A stretch of 9,956 bases of DNA. It comes from an uncultured Bacilli bacterium. GTDB taxonomy: Bacteria > Bacillota_I > Bacilli_A > ML615J-28 > CAG-313. A model generated the notes under the pieces. That model worked only from the letters and a program-made list of their open reading frames with translations. It was not told where the DNA came from and ran no database searches. The stretch spans positions 1 through 9,956 of the forward strand of contig CAJGCS010000035.1 of assembly GCA_904501965.1 (NCBI GenBank), read 5' to 3'. Position numbers and translations under genes: made by a program. This document shows positions 1 to 5,385 of the stretch, piece after piece. The first letter of the stretch is position 1, and every line of letters starts with the position of its first letter.

Positions 1-1
1 C

Positions 2-280
2 AATTTATACATTGATGATATTTCAAATAAGATTAGTATTAAAGAAATTGTTGATGTTGCTGGTCAAATTAAATTTAAAGATGCAGATCATATAATTTCA
101 TTATTTAAAGAAGAAGGAATTAACTACGGTCCTTCTAAAGAAGTAATAACAACATTTAAGAATTTTATTGAATATGCTAAAATAAATAATGATAAGAAGA
201 CTTTAAAATATGTTCTAGAAATTGCTTCTAAACTAACTGATGATAATTATTTTTTAGAACAATTAAATAAACTACAGTAG
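2..280 (+). CDS. C-terminal part of an unrecognised protein (5' end outside window)
   Basis: This frame is open from the window edge to a TAG at 278-280 and encodes 92 residues. The product is hydrophilic and rich in Lys, Ile, Asp and Asn, and probably mostly helical. It has no cysteines, no membrane segment and no catalytic motif I can name. Codon use is AT-rich like the rest of the window, and the next gene begins 7 nt after the stop, so the two are probably in one transcription unit. The part that would identify the family lies upstream of the window. I do not recognise it. Confidence 0.7.
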   Translation, partial: NLYIDDISNKISIKEIVDVAGQIKFKDADHIISLFKEEGINYGPSKEVITTFKNFIEYAKINNDKKTLKYVLEIASKLTDDNYFLEQLNKLQ

Positions 281-287
281 GTGAATT

Positions 288-617
288 ATGACAAAAACAG
301 AAAAAATTAAATTTGGATATCTTATCTCATTAACATTATCATTAATAGTAGGTGTAGTACTACTTGCTATTTTTATGCACACAAATGCAAGAAACGCTAT
401 TATAATTATTGATGTTTGCATTCTTGTATTTGGTGGTTTAGGTTTTGTTCTTTTACATAAATTTATTACAGTTTATGAATGCCCGAATTGTAAGAAAGAA
501 TTTAAAGCAAGTATTATTGATGTAATTATTGGCGAAGATAAAGGAGTAAATGTGGGAAAGAAAGTAACTTGTCCACATTGTAAGAAGAAAGACTATTCAA
601 AAGTTATTAGAAAATAA
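288..617 (+). CDS. Small two-helix membrane protein with a C-terminal zinc ribbon
   Basis: The 109-residue product has two hydrophobic segments, at about residues 9-30 and 37-58, joined by a short polar turn. A cytoplasmic-looking tail follows with two CxxC knuckles: CPNC at 65-68 and CPHC at 95-98. Each knuckle is followed by lysines, the usual form of a zinc-ribbon, and the 26 residues between them are plausible for one rubredoxin-like knuckle. ATG 288 has AGGTGA at 279-284 immediately upstream, overlapping the previous stop. A terminator follows the TAA directly, which separates this gene from the metal-transport operon downstream. The function is unknown. It could be a membrane-anchored zinc-ribbon protein involved in assembly or nucleic-acid binding, but nothing here decides that. 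Confidence 0.75.
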   Translation: MTKTEKIKFGYLISLTLSLIVGVVLLAIFMHTNARNAIIIIDVCILVFGGLGFVLLHKFITVYECPNCKKEFKASIIDVIIGEDKGVNVGKKVTCPHCKKKDYSKVIRK

Positions 618-640
618 AAAGGCAATTTTTTGCCTTTTTT
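616..640 (+). terminator. Rho-independent terminator after the zinc-ribbon membrane gene
   Basis: The arms AAAAAGGCAA and TTGCCTTTTT flank a TTTT loop and run into a T-rich tract. The hairpin overlaps the last bases of the stop codon at 615-617. The A-rich 5' arm means it could also work in the reverse direction, but there is no minus-strand gene for it to serve. Confidence 0.85.
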
Positions 641-665
641 GTTTTTAAAAATATTAATTATTCTC

Positions 666-694
666 TTGAAAAAATACATATTTAATAGTATAAT
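666..694 (+). promoter_or_regulatory. Sigma-A promoter of the metal-transport operon
   Basis: The -35 is TTGAAA (666-671, 5 of 6 to consensus) and the -10 is a perfect TATAAT (689-694), separated by exactly 17 bp. The predicted transcription start is near 701, giving a leader of about 30 nt to the ATG at 731. It is the only strong promoter I see ahead of six overlapping genes, so it probably drives all of them. Confidence 0.85.
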
Positions 695-719
695 AAATAT
701 GATACTGAGTCGCAAATTT
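695..719 (+). promoter_or_regulatory. Candidate Fur-family operator (imperfect 25-bp palindrome)
   Basis: The palindrome is centred on G707, and 9 of 12 symmetric pairs match: AAAT at 695-698 with ATTT at 716-719, TG with CA, and ACT with AGT. Its core is a 7-1-7 element, TGATACT-G-AGTCGCA (700-714). The left half differs by one base from the classical Fur half-site TGATAAT. It covers the predicted start site just downstream of the -10, where a repressor would block initiation. The adjacent gene encodes a Fur-family regulator, so autoregulation is the simplest reading. That binding is inferred. Confidence 0.55.
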
Positions 720-730
720 TGAGGTGTTTT

Positions 731-1150
731 ATGCAACAAATAATTAAAAAAGATTACTCAACAAAACAACGAAATATCATATTAGAAATATTTAAAAAAA
801 ATATTGACAAAAAGGTTACAGCTGATGAAATTATTCATACAATTAATAAAGATGAAAACATCATCAGTAAAGCCACAGTTTATAGAAACTTAGACTACCT
901 TGCAAGTAAGGGTGTAATTAAAAAGATTAATGCCGATAATATTTCTTCATGTTATATATATAACAGTGATGAAAATGATGATAGTATTAATTTTTATTGT
1001 GACACATGTGGCGAAATTGTTCAGCTTAAATGTACATATATTGAACGCTTTAATAATAAATTACAAAAAGATTTTGATTGCACAATAGATAAATCTAAAA
1101 CAGTATTACATGGTACATGCAATAAATGTAAGGAGTTAAGTAATGATTAA
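731..1150 (+). CDS. Fur-family metal-responsive transcriptional regulator (Zur/PerR/Fur type)
   Basis: The 139-residue length is typical of Fur-family dimeric repressors. The N-terminal winged helix contains the family recognition helix, KATVYRNLDYL, at about 47-57. The C-terminal dimerisation domain has the two structural zinc knuckles, C90-x2-C93 and C130-x2-C133, and the HGTCNKC ending. The oddity is that the histidines normally 6, 5 and 3 residues before the first knuckle (HHxH in E. coli Fur) are D84, S85 and N87, so the usual sensory site is not present. C74, C101, C117, H36 and H127 remain as possible ligands. The start is ATG 731, with GAGGTG at 721-726. An in-frame TTG at 719 would put the start inside the operator and lacks its own ribosome site. 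The gene overlaps the transporter lipoprotein gene by 8 nt, so a Zur-like zinc role is likely but the metal is not proven. Confidence 0.9.
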   Translation: MQQIIKKDYSTKQRNIILEIFKKNIDKKVTADEIIHTINKDENIISKATVYRNLDYLASKGVIKKINADNISSCYIYNSDENDDSINFYCDTCGEIVQLKCTYIERFNNKLQKDFDCTIDKSKTVLHGTCNKCKELSND

Positions 1151-2285
1151 GAAATTAAAAAAATTATTCATTATTATGATTTTTTGTTGTTCATTACTAA
1201 CGCTTTATAGTTGCTCAAAACCTACAACAGTTGATAAAGAAAAGTTTTCAATTGTAACGACTCTATATCCAAATTATGAATTTATAAATGCTATTTTAGA
1301 AGGCCAAAAAGAAATTGGTAAAGAAATAGAAGTTATATTAATAGTTCCCTATGGAACAGATTCACATAATTATGATCCAAGTGTTTCAGATTACATAACT
1401 ATTAAAAATGCTGACTTGTTCATATATACAAGCGATGAAATGGAACCGTGGGTAAAAGGTCTTGGTTTAGAAAAAAGTAAAGTATTCAATATTTACGATG
1501 CGTTACTTGAATATCAAGACTTTGAAGAATTACAAAACCTACAAGCAGATGATGTAAATCATCACGAACACCAACATGATGATGGACACAATCATGATCA
1601 TGGTCATGATGACTATAAAGAAAGTAATAATATTCTTGATGGAGTTTTGATTTGGTTAACTAACATTCTTTCATACATTTTCCCTCATAAGCACAATCAT
1701 TCATATGATCCTCATTTTTGGACAAATATGCTTTATGCACAATATATGGTAGAAGTTATTTTTAATAAACTTGTAGAAGTGATTCCGGATCCGGATAACA
1801 CAAAAGTAATGGAAATGGAAAAAAATAAAGATGCCTATATAAATCAACTAAGAATATTAGATGAAAAGTTTATGAAAGTATCAAATCATGCAAAAGATAA
1901 AACAATATTCTTTGGAAGCCCATTTGCATTTTATTACTTTACTCAAAGATATGAGCTTGACTATGTACTTACATATTCTACATGTTCTACAGAAATTGAC
2001 CCATCATTAATTGTTGTTCTTGACGTAGTAGAGGAAATGAAACACCATAATGCAAAAGTTATTCTTTCAAAAGAGTTAACTTCAACAGATGCATGTGACA
2101 AGATTGCTGAATATACAGGTGCTATGGTGTTAGAACTTCATTCAGGTCATAATATTAGTTCTAAAGATGCCGGAAGTACAAGCTTTTTAAAGATAATGGA
2201 AAAGAATGTAGAAACTCTTGCAATCGCATTAAATGTAAATATTAATGAAATTATTCAGGAAGGAGGAGAAGCAGATGTTAATTAA
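1143..2285 (+). CDS. znuA: Metal ABC transporter substrate-binding lipoprotein (ZnuA/AdcA-like, cluster A-I)
   Basis: This is a cell-surface lipoprotein that captures divalent metal for the ABC transporter encoded next. A basic hydrophobic signal peptide ends in a lipobox, LYSC, with C24 the predicted lipidated residue. H75 (SHNYDP) and H191 (DPHFW) match the first two metal ligands of the family. Residues 140-155 form a His-rich loop typical of zinc-type members, and a second His cluster lies at 182-186. Two things are odd. The third His expected in the segment around 258-266 is absent, since the sequence there is GSPFAFYYF. An 18-residue hydrophobic stretch (about 163-180) also sits inside the His loop. 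E284 in STEIDPS could supply a later ligand. AAGGAG at 1130-1135 supports ATG 1143. Zinc is the likely substrate; manganese or iron cannot be excluded. Confidence 0.9.
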   Translation: MIKKLKKLFIIMIFCCSLLTLYSCSKPTTVDKEKFSIVTTLYPNYEFINAILEGQKEIGKEIEVILIVPYGTDSHNYDPSVSDYITIKNADLFIYTSDEMEPWVKGLGLEKSKVFNIYDALLEYQDFEELQNLQADDVNHHEHQHDDGHNHDHGHDDYKESNNILDGVLIWLTNILSYIFPHKHNHSYDPHFWTNMLYAQYMVEVIFNKLVEVIPDPDNTKVMEMEKNKDAYINQLRILDEKFMKVSNHAKDKTIFFGSPFAFYYFTQRYELDYVLTYSTCSTEIDPSLIVVLDVVEEMKHHNAKVILSKELTSTDACDKIAEYTGAMVLELHSGHNISSKDAGSTSFLKIMEKNVETLAIALNVNINEIIQEGGEADVN

Positions 2286-2979
2286 ATTTGATAATGTACA
2301 AATTGGCTATGTTAATAAAGTTATTTGTAACAATATTAATTTAGAAATAGAAGATGGTGATTACATTACTGTTTTTGGTGAAAACGGTAGTGGTAAAACA
2401 ACTTTTCTTAAAACACTTGTTGGTATTATTCCAGAGTTAAAGGGGAAAATTATATACGATAAGTCAATTGATACAAAATCAATTGGATATTTACCTCAAA
2501 GTATAAATGTTCGTTCTGACTTCCCTGCATCAGCTTTTGAGATTGTTCTTTCTGGATGTATTAAAAGATTAAAATTTAGACCATTTTATACAAAGAAAGA
2601 AAAGGATTTTGCAAAAGAAGTAATGCAAATATTTAATATTTCAAGACTTGCAGGTAGACCATTTAGAGAATTATCAGGTGGACAACAACAACGTGTATTA
2701 CTTGCACGTGCTTATTGTTCAATGAAAAAGATTTTAGTTCTTGATGAACCTTTTACTGGTCTTGATCCTTATTCTGTTAAACAGTTAATATTAACTCTTG
2801 ATGAACTAAATAAACAAGGTATTACTATTATTATTGTATCTCACTTAGTTAGTGCTGCTTTAGAATGTTCTAAAAAGATTGTTAAAATTAGTAAAGATGA
2901 AACATTTGTAGGAACTCCTGAAGAATATAAGAGAAAGGAGGAAGAAGAATATGCTGCTGTTAGAAATGATATTGAATAA
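2275..2979 (+). CDS. znuC: Metal ABC transporter ATP-binding protein (ZnuC/AdcC-like)
   Basis: The cytoplasmic ATPase that powers metal import has 234 residues, the usual size for ZnuC/AdcC. All nucleotide-binding motifs are intact: Walker A GENGSGKTT at 35-43, Q-loop Gln74 in YLPQS, signature LSGGQ at 123-127, Walker B ILVLDEP with D157 and E158, and H-loop His190. The lysine- and glutamate-rich tail is probably dispensable. I chose ATG 2275 because AGGAGG at 2261-2266 sits 8 nt upstream and the protein then begins MLIKFDN like its relatives. A longer reading from ATG 2245 would place the ribosome site inside the gene. It overlaps the lipoprotein gene by 11 nt and the permease gene by 29 nt, consistent with translational coupling of the three transporter subunits. 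Confidence 0.95.
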   Translation: MLIKFDNVQIGYVNKVICNNINLEIEDGDYITVFGENGSGKTTFLKTLVGIIPELKGKIIYDKSIDTKSIGYLPQSINVRSDFPASAFEIVLSGCIKRLKFRPFYTKKEKDFAKEVMQIFNISRLAGRPFRELSGGQQQRVLLARAYCSMKKILVLDEPFTGLDPYSVKQLILTLDELNKQGITIIIVSHLVSAALECSKKIVKISKDETFVGTPEEYKRKEEEEYAAVRNDIE

Positions 2980-3781
2980 TTTCGATAAGCTTATTTATCC
3001 TCTTGCAGTTGGTTGTTTACTTTCTTTAACTGCTTCTTTACTTGGTGTTGTACTTGTTTTAAAAAGATACTCAATGATAGGTGATGGTTTAAGTCATGTA
3101 ACATTTGGGGTATTTGCAATAACACTAGGATTAGAATTTATTGATCCAGATTTGTCAGTATTTGTTGTTATTCCGATTGTTATTGTTGCAGCTTATTTCT
3201 TACTTCGTCTTGGTGAAAGTCAAAGAATAAAAGGAGATGCTGCTATTGGTTTAATATCAAGTGCTTTTCTTGCGATTGGGTATTTAGTTGGTTCACAAAC
3301 AGGATTTACAAGAGATATCCAAAGTTATATGTTTGGTAGTATTGCTTTTGCTGGAGCTGATCAACTAATGATTATTGCTCCCATTGCAGTTATTGTTGTT
3401 GTATCATTTATCTTCTTATACAATAGAATATTTGCAGTAACATTTGATGAAAATTTTGCAAAGGCTATTGGTATTAATACTAGACTATACAATATGATTT
3501 TTGCTTGCTTTACAGCTGTTGTAATTGTTGTTGGTATTAAAATCATGGGATCATTGTTAATTTCAAGTATTATTATTCTTCCAGCTTTATCAGCTATGCA
3601 AGTATTTACAAAGTTTAAAAAAGTAATGATTGCATCTGCTCTTATGTCTGTTGGTTGTTTTGTTCTTGCTTTCTTCTTATTTATTAATTACTCATCTGGA
3701 GCATCAGTTGTAATTGTTAATTTAATATGCTTTGTCATTTGTGCAATAATTGGTGCGATTAGAAAGAAACTTGCAAGATAA
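2951..3781 (+). CDS. znuB: Metal ABC transporter permease (ZnuB/AdcB-like, ABC-3 family)
   Basis: This 276-residue integral membrane protein has about eight hydrophobic segments and forms the translocation channel for the ZnuA/ZnuC pair. Family signatures are visible: MIGDGLSHV at 42-50 after the first helix, a cytoplasmic coupling-type loop with DENFAKAIGI at about 166-175, and the late motif GIKIMGSLLISS followed by ILPA at about 195-212. ATG 2951 has AAGGAGG at 2935-2941, 9 nt upstream and inside the end of the ATPase gene. A second ATG at 2966 is possible but has no better site. The stop and the next start form TAATG, a 1-nt overlap. ABC-3 permeases serve zinc and manganese importers alike, so this gene does not settle the metal. 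Confidence 0.95.
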   Translation: MLLLEMILNNFDKLIYPLAVGCLLSLTASLLGVVLVLKRYSMIGDGLSHVTFGVFAITLGLEFIDPDLSVFVVIPIVIVAAYFLLRLGESQRIKGDAAIGLISSAFLAIGYLVGSQTGFTRDIQSYMFGSIAFAGADQLMIIAPIAVIVVVSFIFLYNRIFAVTFDENFAKAIGINTRLYNMIFACFTAVVIVVGIKIMGSLLISSIIILPALSAMQVFTKFKKVMIASALMSVGCFVLAFFLFINYSSGASVVIVNLICFVICAIIGAIRKKLAR

Positions 3782-4278
3782 TGTATATATATAAAATAGC
3801 TACATTAGATGATTTAAATGAAATCATTGCAATGAAAAATGATGTTAAGAAAAAAGTAATTGAAGAAAATCTTCCAATTTGGCAAAACGGATATCCACAA
3901 GATGAACTTATTAAAGAAGATATAGAAAATGACTTTGGTAGAATAATTGTTGTAGATAATGAAATAGTATCTTTTGCAACCTATCATCCGGCATCTTATG
4001 AATATGATAATGGAACATTCCCATGTGATGATGTTATGAGTTTTGGTAGAGTAATGACAAAAGTTAATAAAACAAAACATGGCTATGCAAGTATATTAAT
4101 TGATGAAATGATAAAGGAAACAAAAGAAAAAGGTTACCCTGGACTTGGAATATTAGTTGATAGCTTTAACAAAAAGGCACTTAGTATATATATAAAACAT
4201 GGGTTTAGATATTTAAAAACATCATCTTTCCCTTGGGCTGTTTTAGATGTATACTATTTAGATTTTGATAATGAATGA
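3781..4278 (+). CDS. GNAT-family N-acetyltransferase
   Basis: The 165-residue product has the GNAT layout. The N-terminal start, YIYKIATLDDLNEI, is typical. A central strand, FGRVMTKV (88-95), leads into the acetyl-CoA loop NKTKHGYAS and a helix, corresponding to motif A. This is a degenerate form of the R/QxxGxG/A loop, with G101 and A103 retained. Motif B is N130-KKALSIYIKHGF. The acetyl acceptor cannot be predicted. The gene starts on the last base of the permease stop (TAATG) and has only a weak purine-rich site upstream, so it is probably translated by coupling. It ends in TGA, which shows that TGA is a stop here. Its place inside a metal-uptake operon is unusual, and a metal-related role would be inference only. 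Confidence 0.88.
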   Translation: MYIYKIATLDDLNEIIAMKNDVKKKVIEENLPIWQNGYPQDELIKEDIENDFGRIIVVDNEIVSFATYHPASYEYDNGTFPCDDVMSFGRVMTKVNKTKHGYASILIDEMIKETKEKGYPGLGILVDSFNKKALSIYIKHGFRYLKTSSFPWAVLDVYYLDFDNE

Positions 4279-5014
4279 AAAGTTAAAACTTGCAAAAGAA
4301 AAAATTCTAATAACTAATACCACAAGCAAGTCAATTGGTACTAAACAAGAAAAAACACTTCATCAAACAATTAAGTATTATTTAACGCTTAATGAAGAAT
4401 GTCACGAAATAAAAGTGGATAAAAAGATTGTAGATATATATATCGATAATCAAATCTATGAAATACAAACTCAAGGTTTTGATAAGATGCGTGATAAACT
4501 TGAGACTTTGCTACCGAATCATAACCTTACAATTGTTTTTCCAATTGCTCATATAAAGACAATATATTTAACAAATGAATATGGAGAAATTGTAAGCATT
4601 AGAAAGTCACCTAAAAAACAATCTCCTTTTGAAATTTTTAAAGAACTATATAAAATAAAACAATATTTGTTATATGAAAATCTTCATCTTAAGATCATAA
4701 TGTTTTTATCAGAAGAATATAGAGATATGGTTAAGAAAAAACACGCAAGATCAAAAGGATATAGAAGACTTGATCAAGTTGTTAGTGATATTGTATGTGA
4801 ATATGATATATATGAAAAAGAAGACTTTAATACCTTACTTGACTCAATTAACTTACCATATGAATTTACAACAGCTGATATTAAAAAACTTACAAAAGTT
4901 TCAGTTAAAACAAGTGCGCTTGTTCTAAATATATTACTTTATTTAAATCTTGTAGAAAAAGTAGGAAGTAAAAATAAATATATACTATATAAAAGAAAAA
5001 ACCAAAACGTTTAG
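4271..5014 (+). CDS. Uncharacterised protein: PD-(D/E)XK-like nuclease domain plus C-terminal winged helix
   Basis: I do not recognise a named family for this 247-residue protein. From ATG 4271, residues 25-75 read like a restriction-endonuclease-fold core: E28 and H31 in a helix, a strand with HEIKV (45-49), then D55 in VDIYID, and E64-I-Q66 in YEIQT after 8 intervening residues. D-x8-ExQ resembles the PD-(D/E)XK signature, with Gln replacing Lys as in some nucleases of this fold. A middle basic, helical segment (about 105-165) includes KKKHARSKGYRRLDQ. The last 70 residues look like a winged helix, with TTADIKKLTKVSVKTSALVL as the helix-turn-helix and a wing before YILYKRK. It overlaps the acetyltransferase gene by 8 nt and ends in the shared terminator. 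An in-frame TTG at 4265 is a less likely start. Nuclease activity is inferred, not shown. Confidence 0.75.
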   Translation: MNEKLKLAKEKILITNTTSKSIGTKQEKTLHQTIKYYLTLNEECHEIKVDKKIVDIYIDNQIYEIQTQGFDKMRDKLETLLPNHNLTIVFPIAHIKTIYLTNEYGEIVSIRKSPKKQSPFEIFKELYKIKQYLLYENLHLKIIMFLSEEYRDMVKKKHARSKGYRRLDQVVSDIVCEYDIYEKEDFNTLLDSINLPYEFTTADIKKLTKVSVKTSALVLNILLYLNLVEKVGSKNKYILYKRKNQNV

Positions 5015-5030
5015 GCGTTTTGGTCTTTTA
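5001..5030. terminator. Bidirectional terminator between convergent genes
   Basis: The stem ACCAAAACG (5001-5009) pairs with CGTTTTGGT (5016-5024) around a TTTAGG loop. It is followed by TCTTTT on the plus strand and preceded by an A-rich run (4991-5000) that becomes a T tract on the minus strand. It can therefore end the metal operon and the TSCPD gene. Both stop codons fall within the loop: TAG at 5012-5014 for the plus gene and TAA (complement of 5011-5013) for the minus gene. Confidence 0.9.
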
Positions 5031-5283
5031 AATTACTTAAAATAGCTTTTGAAAGTTGGTCTGCACAACTAGTGTTACGAGGACCACAAGTATTATTAGA
5101 AAGAATCATTGCTGCTGTTTTTGCATCTTGTCCTTCTAAAAGTTTAGATATTGCTGAAAGGTTACCAGGGCATCCACCAGTAAATTTAAGATTATAGATT
5201 TTGCCATCTTCACTTAGGTCAAAATTAATAACTTTACTACATACACCAGATGGAGTATATTCAATATGTTTTAAATTATTCAT
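5011..5283 (-). CDS. TSCPD-domain four-cysteine protein (TIGR03905-type)
   Basis: This 90-residue soluble protein resembles the C-terminal tail domain of some ribonucleotide reductases, the TSCPD domain, here as a stand-alone protein. Four cysteines, C15, C38, C66 and C73, occur in the contexts SGVCSK, GGCPGN, TCGPR and TSCADQL, matching the four-cysteine family catalogued as TIGR03905. They probably bind a metal. The biological role of the family is not established. The start is ATG at 5281-5283 with AAAAGGAG (complement of 5293-5300) 9 nt upstream. An in-frame ATG at 5290-5292 abuts that site too closely. It converges with the metal operon and is divergent from nifS-thiI, so a link to sulfur or metal-cluster chemistry is possible but is inference. 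Confidence 0.88.
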   Translation of the reverse strand: MNNLKHIEYTPSGVCSKVINFDLSEDGKIYNLKFTGGCPGNLSAISKLLEGQDAKTAAMILSNNTCGPRNTSCADQLSKAILSNLKDQNA

Positions 5284-5305
5284 AATACACATCTCCTTTT
5301 GAAAT

Positions 5306-5334
5306 ATTATACTAATAAAATGAAATAATTGCAA
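5306..5334 (-). promoter_or_regulatory. Sigma-A promoter of the TSCPD gene
   Basis: On the minus strand the -35 is TTGCAA (5334-5329) and the -10 is a perfect TATAAT (5311-5306), separated by 17 bp. The start would fall near 5299, only about 16 nt before the ATG and just ahead of the AGGAG site, so the leader is very short. The -35 hexamer is the same six base pairs used by the divergent nifS promoter. Confidence 0.7.
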
Positions 5335-5357
5335 AATTTTTGCATAAGGTGTATAAT
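5329..5357 (+). promoter_or_regulatory. Sigma-A promoter of nifS-thiI
   Basis: The -35 is TTGCAA (5329-5334, 4 of 6) and the -10 is a perfect TATAAT (5352-5357), separated by 17 bp. The predicted start is near 5364. The leader carries AGGAGG at 5373-5378, 7 nt before the ATG at 5386. Confidence 0.75.
5330..5344. promoter_or_regulatory. Perfect 7-1-7 inverted repeat between divergent promoters
   Basis: TGCAAAA (5330-5336), a central T, and TTTTGCA (5338-5344) form a perfect 15-bp palindrome. Its left arm overlaps the shared -35 hexamer and its right arm lies in the spacer of the nifS promoter. The size and symmetry suit a dimeric repressor that could shut both promoters. No regulator can be named, and in AT-rich DNA such a repeat may arise by chance. 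Confidence 0.45.
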
Positions 5358-5385
5358 ATACAAAGAATATATAGGAGGATTATTT

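Noticed and set aside
719..730. TTG start for the Fur-family gene at 719
   Set aside because: It lies before the GAGGTG ribosome site and inside the palindrome. ATG 731 fits the site and the family N-terminus.
1555..1615. Tandem DNA repeat in the His-rich part of znuA
   Set aside because: The repeated CAT/CAC/GAT codons encode a His/Asp loop and do not form regular units, so this is protein composition and not a repeat element.
2245..2274. Longer ATPase start at ATG 2245
   Set aside because: The AGGAGG site at 2261-2266 would be inside the gene, and homologous ATPases begin at the sequence following ATG 2275.
3361..3546. Minus-strand ORF inside the permease gene
   Set aside because: It is antisense to a clear membrane-protein gene, with no ribosome site and no recognisable product. 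It is a shadow of hydrophobic codons.
4276..4278. Reassigned code with TGA as Trp, suggested by the AT-rich composition
   Set aside because: TGA ends the acetyltransferase gene exactly where the next gene overlaps, Trp residues in conserved motifs are TGG, and a spore protein is not expected in code-4 mollicutes.
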